In this document: positions 43,791 to 49,899 of the stretch, piece by piece | How the letters are laid out: every line of letters starts with the position of its first letter | How positions within the stretch are numbered: position 1 is the stretch's first letter | Assembly: GCF_000191065.1 (NCBI RefSeq) | Contig: NZ_GL872283.1 | Coordinates: 554,087-603,985 of the forward strand | From: Prevotella multiformis DSM 16608 | GTDB taxonomy: Bacteria; Bacteroidota; Bacteroidia; Bacteroidales; Bacteroidaceae | Length of the DNA stretch: 49,899 bases | Reading direction: 5' to 3' | Translations under genes and position numbers: made by a program | The notes under the pieces: model-generated | What the model was told of the DNA's origin: nothing | Databases searched by the model: none | What the model saw: the letters and a program-made list of their open reading frames with translations, nothing else

Positions 43791-46700
43791 TTACTTCGGT
43801 TAAGTTGCCTGAAAGTATTACTTACTTGGATGCAGGTGTCTTTTCAGGCGCTAGTTTGGAATCTATCAATATTCCAAAGAAAGTAGAAAGAATCGAAGAA
43901 AATGCAAATACACAGTTGAAAAAGGTGCCTAAGTACACCGTGTCTCCCGATAATCCCCATTTCAGTTCAGATAGTGATGGCGCCCTTTATTCAAGGGATG
44001 GGAAGACGCTGCGTTTTGTCCCTTCATCTGTTCCTCTTACCGGTGGTACCTATACTGTTAAGCCCAATGTGGAAATTATTAAAAATTCGTGTTTCAGTCT
44101 GATTGATGGTTTAAAAAAAATAGTTCTTCCCCCCAACCTGAAAGAAATATCTGTTGGCTATCCTTCTATCGCCCCACTCAACTCGCTTGAGGAGTTTGCC
44201 ATAGCTGGTGGAGGAATTACTCCTTTTAGAACAGAAGCTGGGGTACTCTGTAAAGGTGAAGAGCTTATGCTCTATCCTCGTGCTAAGAACACAGAGGATT
44301 ACACAGTACCTAGCAGTATAACCACTCTTGCAGGTTTCGCTATTGCTTATCCTGAGAAGATGAAAACAATCGACCTGAATCGGGTTACCAGTTTGGCAAA
44401 ATCTTCTCTTTTTTCAGCCTATAAGCTTACCACGATTACCCTTCCTAAGGGGCTAAAGAAATATGATTCCACTACAAAGAAGGGTATGGAACCTGGTTGT
44501 TTTGGTGCTTGTACAAAAGTTGATAAGTATATAGTTCCTGAGGAGAACACAGACTTTGTTGCTGTGAACGGCGTGATTTATTCTAAGCCTGAAAAGGATA
44601 TCCTCTATTTCTATCCGGCTGGTAAACCTGGTGATACCTACGACATCCTTCCAACAACAAAGGTGATTGAGGCTCTGGCTTTCTGGTCTGTACAGAGTCT
44701 TACGGCAATGACCTTTCCTGTAGGGTTGGAATCAATCAATGATGAGGCTTTTCGTCAACTGCCAAAACTTGAAAATGTGACATTCACGGAACCTTCAGAT
44801 GTTAAGCATCTTGGTACAGCTGTTTTTAGAGCGTGTCCGAAATTGAAAGAGGTGACATTGCCTTCAAAGGTGACATCGCTTGATAAGCCTTTTGACGGTT
44901 GTGCCAATTTAGAGACGATTAATGTTCCGAATGGCTCCCAACTAAAAACGCTCCGTCCCAATTCTTTTTCTACTAACAAAAATTTGAAGCATTTTAACTT
45001 CAAAGGAAATTGTCAGCTTGAAAAAATTGAATCGAATGCTTTTGCCTACTTGCCAAAACTCGAGTCTTTCAAATTCCCCAAGACAGTAAAGACTATTGAA
45101 ATCAATGCTTTCAGAGGCTGTTCGGGTATGAAAACAGCAGAATTCCCTTCTGATGCCGAGATTGAAGTTATTGGTCAGGGGGCTTTCGCAGACTGTGGTT
45201 TGACGCAGTTTACCGTTCCTAATAGGGTGCAGAAGATTGAACGCGAAGCATTTAACAAATGTGCAGCATTAGATGTCGTGAATATTTCAGCAGCTACAAC
45301 GGATATTAGCCCCGAGGCTTTCAAGTCCTGCTTTAAACTCACAGATATTAATGTAAGTAGAGACAACACTGTTTACTCCAGTATTGATGGTTACCTCTTG
45401 TCTAAGGATAAGAAGACATTGAAGATATTCCCTGCAGGTAAGGCCAATGACCATTTCACATTACTGCCTCCTTCACTCACAACCATAGGTGAATACGCAT
45501 TCTATGATTGTACGGTCTTGAAGAATGTGGTGATTCCCAACTTGGTTACTAAGATAGAAAAACGTGCGTTTGGTGGTTGCTCTAACCTGAATACTATCAC
45601 GTTCCTCTGTGATAATAAAATCGATCCAGTTAATATCAACCAAAAAAAGAATGAAAGATCTTTCGACGATGGTGCACAGGCTCCTGATTTGATGAAAGAG
45701 ATTGACATCCATGTACGTAAGGAGAAACTTAGCGATTACACTGGTGATGCTTTCTACAAAAAGTTCAAGACCATCAGCCCTTCTTTTATGGATGGTACAG
45801 AAGAGTATATAGCTGTGTCTGATATGTCTGTGGATATGCTCAAAACAACGAGCACAGATGAGACTTTCGTTTTCCCGGCAAAAGTAACCCACAACAGCAA
45901 GAACTATGTTGTGAGCTTGGTTGGCGACTATTCCTTCGATGGCGTTAGCAGCAGGATGAAGGAGGTTGTTGTAACGAAAGATGTTAGGTATGTTGGAGCT
46001 AAGGCCTTCATGACCGATAAGGATCACGATAAGAGTACTATTCAAAGTGTTTTCTTTATTGAAAGCAATCCCACGAAGCGGATGTTGAGCACTACTCGTT
46101 TTGAACTCGATGATACACGTAAGAGCTACAACGAGTTTGCAGAGACAACTACCATCTACGTGAAGAAAACGGCTCTCCCGAAATACAAGAAAGTCTGGAC
46201 TAAGACAATCTATAATACAGCTACCAAGACTGAAGAACCAAGTCCTTTTAATTTCACGTCACATCTTAAATATCAGATTCCCGGTGTAACAATAAAAAAC
46301 AAATATGGGACATTTGCACGTGAGTTTGATGTGGACTTCAGTGTTTATAACGCAGAAAAAGGGAATAGCGATGTAGCAGCTTTTGTTGCCAAGATAGGCG
46401 ATGTGAAATCGGGAAATGGAGACTATGGGAATTCTGACTATTTTGTAAGAATGTCCAGTGTAGACGTAAATGGTGGTTCCAATAACAGCTATGGTTATGT
46501 GCCGGCTAACACCGGCGTGTTATTGAAAGTGCTGGACAAAGAAGCTACATCAAATGATTTCTACTATGCCATTGGTGAAAAGGATGATCAAGTCTATAAC
46601 ATTAGCAATAATATCATGACAGGTGTTGTAGTAAATTCAAAGAGTGTGTCGGCATCGGTTACAGATCCGGTCTATCTGATTCAAGGCGGTATCTTTAGAA

Positions 46701-46939
46701 AGGCTGTGAGCACCATTAATCCCTTCCCCATCCATAAGGCGTATGCCAAGATTCAGGGCATACCTGCAGGTGCCAAGTTGACACTTGTATTTGCAGACGA
46801 CGATGAAACAACCGGAATAACGACGGTAGACGCTGCCAAGACCGATGATGATAGCTATTACAACCTCAACGGTCAGCGTGTGATAAAGCCGCAGCATGGT
46901 ATCTTTATCCATCGCGGAAATAAAGTAATTATTAAATAA
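43787..46939 (+). CDS. BspA-like leucine-rich repeat protein, main body
   Basis: The 1050-residue body is made of LRR_5 (BspA/Treponema pallidum type) repeats through about residue 630, with units such as LESFKFPKTVKTIEINAF and TQFTVPNRVQKIEREAF. A non-repeat region follows, then a C-terminal tail (YYNLNGQRVIKPQHGIFIHR) common in exported Prevotella proteins. BspA-type proteins mediate adhesion to host matrix or other bacteria. The signal peptide lies in the upstream frame, separated by a G-tract frameshift. Codon use is more AT-rich than the core genes. The small peptide gene downstream begins in the stop codon. Confidence 0.82.
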   Translation: MITSVKLPESITYLDAGVFSGASLESINIPKKVERIEENANTQLKKVPKYTVSPDNPHFSSDSDGALYSRDGKTLRFVPSSVPLTGGTYTVKPNVEIIKNSCFSLIDGLKKIVLPPNLKEISVGYPSIAPLNSLEEFAIAGGGITPFRTEAGVLCKGEELMLYPRAKNTEDYTVPSSITTLAGFAIAYPEKMKTIDLNRVTSLAKSSLFSAYKLTTITLPKGLKKYDSTTKKGMEPGCFGACTKVDKYIVPEENTDFVAVNGVIYSKPEKDILYFYPAGKPGDTYDILPTTKVIEALAFWSVQSLTAMTFPVGLESINDEAFRQLPKLENVTFTEPSDVKHLGTAVFRACPKLKEVTLPSKVTSLDKPFDGCANLETINVPNGSQLKTLRPNSFSTNKNLKHFNFKGNCQLEKIESNAFAYLPKLESFKFPKTVKTIEINAFRGCSGMKTAEFPSDAEIEVIGQGAFADCGLTQFTVPNRVQKIEREAFNKCAALDVVNISAATTDISPEAFKSCFKLTDINVSRDNTVYSSIDGYLLSKDKKTLKIFPAGKANDHFTLLPPSLTTIGEYAFYDCTVLKNVVIPNLVTKIEKRAFGGCSNLNTITFLCDNKIDPVNINQKKNERSFDDGAQAPDLMKEIDIHVRKEKLSDYTGDAFYKKFKTISPSFMDGTEEYIAVSDMSVDMLKTTSTDETFVFPAKVTHNSKNYVVSLVGDYSFDGVSSRMKEVVVTKDVRYVGAKAFMTDKDHDKSTIQSVFFIESNPTKRMLSTTRFELDDTRKSYNEFAETTTIYVKKTALPKYKKVWTKTIYNTATKTEEPSPFNFTSHLKYQIPGVTIKNKYGTFAREFDVDFSVYNAEKGNSDVAAFVAKIGDVKSGNGDYGNSDYFVRMSSVDVNGGSNNSYGYVPANTGVLLKVLDKEATSNDFYYAIGEKDDQVYNISNNIMTGVVVNSKSVSASVTDPVYLIQGGIFRKAVSTINPFPIHKAYAKIQGIPAGAKLTLVFADDDETTGITTVDAAKTDDDSYYNLNGQRVIKPQHGIFIHRGNKVIIK

Positions 46940-46953
46940 TGCATAAGGAAATT

Positions 46954-47145
46954 ATGGAAGAAAAAAAATATATTACACCGACCACAGAGGTTGTTCACAT
47001 GACGACTGAAAACATCATGATCACCGCCAGTCCGGGTGTGGGAGGCAATTACAATCCCAGTGAAGAGATAGGCGCAAAGAAGAATGACTTTTTCGAGGAA
47101 GATGTTGTGGTTGAGTGGCCTAGCTATAATTTTTGGGATGAATAA
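46954..47145 (+). CDS. Small acidic protein with Y-x-x-P-x-TEV start, unknown function
   Basis: This 63-residue protein (MEEKKYITPTTEVVHMTTEN) has an acidic, tryptophan-containing tail (VVVEWPSYNFWDE). ATG 46939, overlapping the stop of the BspA-like gene by one base, would add five residues; I prefer 46954. From memory, many small Prevotella proteins share the YITPxTEV start, a central Ser/Ala-Ser-Pro patch and an acidic end, often after large surface proteins, but no function is known. There is no signal peptide. It shares the promoter of the BspA-like locus and ends before a terminator. Confidence 0.65.
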   Translation: MEEKKYITPTTEVVHMTTENIMITASPGVGGNYNPSEEIGAKKNDFFEEDVVVEWPSYNFWDE

Positions 47146-47183
47146 CTCATAACTATATATTATTTTGTAATTCTTTTTTTAAG

Positions 47184-47224
47184 ATGCGGACCGGATAGTT
47201 GAAACTATACGTTCCGCATTTTTT
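47184..47224 (+). terminator. Terminator of the BspA-like locus
   Basis: ATGCGGA (47184-47190) pairs with TCCGCAT (47213-47219), with inner ATAGTT/ACTAT pairing, and T6 follows at 47219-47224. Confidence 0.75.
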
Positions 47225-47225
47225 C

Positions 47226-47600
47226 GTACGTTCGGCATGAGTATAGTCTAAACGGGGGAAGCCCCGGATAAACCCCAATAGCGAGAATCATATAGCTAAA
47301 GGAAAGGGTGTCCACCGTGAGATGAAATCTGAAGAAAGCTGATGGCAACCTCCTGCTCCAACGCATAGGAACTTCATATAAGACATGTAGTGTGGGTAAG
47401 GTTGCTAAACAAACTAAAGCCCGATGGCTATTCGTAACGGTTGATATAAATGAAGTAGTTATGAGGAAAAGGCAATGTCTTTGTCCGAGTAGGTTTCATG
47501 GACGTGAAAATCAGTTGTTCTTACGAAAGTTATGGAGTAGAACTCGCCATGAAAAGTCAGCAGAGGTCATAGTGACCAAGGCGTAAGTTGCTTATAAGGA
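47226..47600 (+). mobile_element. 5' part of a group II intron, truncated
   Basis: The sequence from GTACG through GAGTATAGTCTAAACGGGGG, GCGAGAATCATATAGC, GGTGTCCACCGTGAGATG and TCTGAAGAAAGCTGATGG follows the conserved domain I core of bacterial group II introns. GAACTTCATATAAG and GTCAGCAGAGGTCATAG, which normally lie before the intron-encoded protein, come after. No reverse-transcriptase/maturase frame and no domain V follow, so only the 5' ~375 nt remain. It begins right after a terminator hairpin, a favoured target of class C introns. From 47601 to 47895 nothing further is recognised. Confidence 0.65.
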
Positions 47601-47895
47601 AGGTACGAATTGTGCTGTGCAATTGTAAAACAAGCCGATGTGAATAATTGTCCACGTTGGTCTGCCGTTGACAGAGGTGTTGTCAACGCTTTGTGTCTTT
47701 TTTTTTATGCCGGTTTAAAGGAAGGCGTGCATTGGTATCCATGACATTCAGGTCTTACCGGACGATAATCATTCCGATTGTCACTACTTGCAGGCAGGTA
47801 GGTCGGCCCGCTTGCAGAAACAAGCTTCGCAGGGTCGATTTGTCCTTATCTTTCAGTTTCTCCGGCTTTCTTTTCTTCTATTGGCTTTTTATTCG

Positions 47896-47903
47896 TAAAT
47901 TTG
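47896..47903 (+). promoter_or_regulatory. -7 promoter box of the lipoate gene
   Basis: TAAATTTG is an exact match, 28 nt upstream of ATG 47931. Confidence 0.6.
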
Positions 47904-47930
47904 TCCGTATAAACAATCAAATACCAAGCT

Positions 47931-49751
47931 ATGAAATATATACTACTGCCGGAACCTGACGTTATCCGCCGGCTCCCCTTCTATTTTGCGGTAGAGGAGT
48001 ATGTGGCACGCCATTATACAGACGATGACTACTTTATGGGCTGGCGTGTGAATCCTACGGTCATGCTGGGACGCAACCAGCTGATAGACAATGAGGTGAA
48101 TACGGATTACTGCAGGCAGAATGCGATTGACATCTTCAGACGGAAGAGCGGCGGGGGATGTATTTATGCCGACAGGGGCTGCATACAGTTCTCTTATATC
48201 TCCCGCACCTCCAATGCCGGCGAGGCCTTCGCACGGTACATGCGGCGTATGGCCGGGATGCTGCAAGGACTGAAGATCGATGCACGGCTGTCGGGACGCA
48301 ATGACATCCTGATTGATGATACGAAGGTGTCGGGGTGTGCTTTTTACCAGCTTCCCAACCGCAGTGTGCTGCATAACTCCCTGCTCTTCGACACCCGGCT
48401 CGACCATCTCTCCAATGCACTCACACCGGCAAAGGAAAAGCTGCAGAGCAAGGGAGTGGAGTCTGTAAAACAGCGGGTCATGAACCTTGCGGCCTATACG
48501 CATCTCGGCATTTCTGCTTTCATGGACTATGTACGTCGTGAGATGTGCGGTGCAGAGGTGCTGCAGCTGACTGACGAGGATATGAAGGGTGTGGCGGAGT
48601 TGGAGAAGGAACTGGCATCGGACAGCTTTGTCTATGGAAAGAATCCGAAGTACACCGTCGTGCGGAAGCACCGCTTCGAGGGTGTCGGTACGCTGGAAGC
48701 GCATCTGGAGCTGAAGAACAACATCATAGGAAATATCAATATGGTGGGAGACTACTTCCTGCTCGGCGACATCGACCATGACTTCCTGGCACTGCTCAAG
48801 GGATGCGCATTCACCCGGGAGGCGGTAGGCGAGACGTTGCAGGACGTGGACCTGTCTGCCATTGTGCGCGGCTTGCAGCTGCGTCAGTTCCTCCGGCTGC
48901 TCTTCGGACGTGAGCCGCACGTGAGGAAGCCTGAATGGTTGAAGATCGACCTTACATCGAAGAAGTCGACCGGTGAGACGGCTGGAATCTTGGCTAAACA
49001 CCACATGAACACAATTTGTACCAGTGGTCTCTGTCCTAACCGGTCGGAATGCTGGATGGCACGCACGGCGACACTGATGATCGGCGGCGAGATCTGCACC
49101 CGTAAATGCCGGTTCTGCAATACGCTGAGCGGTCGTCCGCACCATCTCGATCCCAATGAACCGCGCCATGTGGCGGAATCGATAAAGGCACTCGGCCTGC
49201 GTTATGCCGTCATCACCTCCGTCGACCGCGACGACCTGCCCGACTATGGAGCCGCCCATTGGATAAAGACGATAGAAGAGGTCAGGCGGCTGAATCCTGA
49301 CACGAAGATAGAACTCCTTATTCCCGACTTCATGGGACAGGCCGACCTCATCCGGCAGGTGATGGAGACCCGTCCGCATGTGGCAGGGCATAACATGGAG
49401 ACCGTGCGCCGCCTTACACCTTCTGTCCGCTCTGTTGCCCGGTACGACCGCAGCCTGGATGTCCTTCGTGAAATCGTGCGTTGCGGTGTCACCGCCAAGA
49501 CCGGCTTCATGCTCGGTCTCGGGGAAACTTGCGAGGAGATATTAGAGACGATGGACGATATTCTTTCGACCGGATGCCGGAGGCTGACACTCGGCCAGTA
49601 TCTCCAGCCGACCGCCCGTCACCTGCCGGTCAGGGCCTATATTACGCCTGAACAGTTTGCTGAATACAAACGGATTGCCTTGGCAAAGGGATTCCGGCAT
49701 GTGGTAAGCGGTCCGCTGGTGCGCTCTTCCTATCATGCTGCCGAGGGATAG
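47931..49751 (+). CDS. lplA-lipA: Fused lipoate-protein ligase A / lipoyl synthase
   Basis: The 606-residue protein joins two enzymes of lipoic acid metabolism. Residues 1 to about 335 are a lipoate-protein ligase: RRKSGGGC (70-77) is the lipoyl-AMP loop, Lys132 in DTKVSGCAF the catalytic lysine, and an accessory C-terminal domain follows. From about 336 on is lipoyl synthase, a radical-SAM enzyme inserting two sulfurs into octanoyl groups. The auxiliary cluster is C363, C368, C374 (CTSGLCPNRSECW), the SAM cluster C389, C393, C396 (CTRKCRFC), and the C-terminal RSSYHA motif completes it. The fusion could pass the octanoyl/lipoyl carrier from ligase to synthase. No lipB is nearby. Confidence 0.93.
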   Translation: MKYILLPEPDVIRRLPFYFAVEEYVARHYTDDDYFMGWRVNPTVMLGRNQLIDNEVNTDYCRQNAIDIFRRKSGGGCIYADRGCIQFSYISRTSNAGEAFARYMRRMAGMLQGLKIDARLSGRNDILIDDTKVSGCAFYQLPNRSVLHNSLLFDTRLDHLSNALTPAKEKLQSKGVESVKQRVMNLAAYTHLGISAFMDYVRREMCGAEVLQLTDEDMKGVAELEKELASDSFVYGKNPKYTVVRKHRFEGVGTLEAHLELKNNIIGNINMVGDYFLLGDIDHDFLALLKGCAFTREAVGETLQDVDLSAIVRGLQLRQFLRLLFGREPHVRKPEWLKIDLTSKKSTGETAGILAKHHMNTICTSGLCPNRSECWMARTATLMIGGEICTRKCRFCNTLSGRPHHLDPNEPRHVAESIKALGLRYAVITSVDRDDLPDYGAAHWIKTIEEVRRLNPDTKIELLIPDFMGQADLIRQVMETRPHVAGHNMETVRRLTPSVRSVARYDRSLDVLREIVRCGVTAKTGFMLGLGETCEEILETMDDILSTGCRRLTLGQYLQPTARHLPVRAYITPEQFAEYKRIALAKGFRHVVSGPLVRSSYHAAEG

Positions 49752-49899
49752 ACGGCTCTCTCTCCGAGAACCTCCCCCGGCCTTCCCGGAAGCGGGAGAA
49801 TGGAATTTGCGGGCCGAGACAAGCGATGGAAGAGAGAAGACTGGCCATGTAACGGGGGGAGAGCGGGAAATGAAAACCGATGAGATCACGCATAAAAAA

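Noticed and set aside
47392..47586. 64-codon frame inside the intron region
   Set aside because: It runs across the conserved ribozyme sequence and is explained by it.

Overview
The window looks like a chromosome segment of a Prevotella-type Bacteroidales bacterium. Thirteen or more genes are preceded by the Bacteroidetes -7 promoter box TAnnTTTG. The core genes are typical of the order (yceD-rpmF-fabH-era-der, mlaEF, lptB, tig-clpPX, recQ). There is a BspA-type leucine-rich-repeat surface protein and a Bacteroides-type mobilizable transposon with two tyrosine recombinases. These are readings from sequence; no database was searched.

Positions 1 to about 15,700 are a mobilizable element. From right to left it holds two tyrosine recombinases, a minus-strand cargo pair (a SHOCT-domain protein and a broken membrane protein), two plus-strand excisionase-like HTH genes, a VirE/VapE-like ATPase, a Toprim primase and a MobV relaxase. 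Beyond the relaxase is a defence cassette, bounded by two 44-bp near-identical direct repeats. The cassette reads on the minus strand as orf171, orf260 (SEC-C zinc motif), a first reverse transcriptase (Drt3a), a second reverse transcriptase (Drt3b), and a structured non-coding stretch with a CACACACA tract that ends in a perfect 13-bp hairpin. This matches a type 3 defence-associated reverse transcriptase (DRT3) system. Drt3b seems to have lost its first ~60 codons to a one-base frameshift. The first integrase has an in-frame TGA, the VirE-like gene has an in-frame TAG, and the membrane cargo gene is shifted at an A8 run. The element therefore looks decayed, or the assembly has errors there.

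Positions 15,900 to 42,200 are a compact core chromosome. It starts with a TonB-dependent receptor divergent from an orphan sensor kinase. Next come yceD-rpmF-fabH (ribosomal protein and fatty-acid initiation), era and der (ribosome-assembly GTPases), a small lipoprotein, mlaF/mlaE, lptB, tig, clpP-clpX, recQ, a YiiX-like lipoprotein, tcdA, a CvfB-like S1 protein, a LolD-like ATPase, a CPA2 antiporter and asd. Long gaps between transcription units hold inverted repeats, terminators and a 22-bp tandem repeat.

Positions 42,200 to 49,900 are accessory. They hold a ~600-bp insertion-sequence relic with terminal inverted repeats and an 8-bp target duplication, then a BspA-like gene split at a G6 tract (possible phase variation). 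These are followed by a small acidic peptide gene, the 5' part of a group II intron just after a terminator, and a natural fusion of lipoate-protein ligase with lipoyl synthase.
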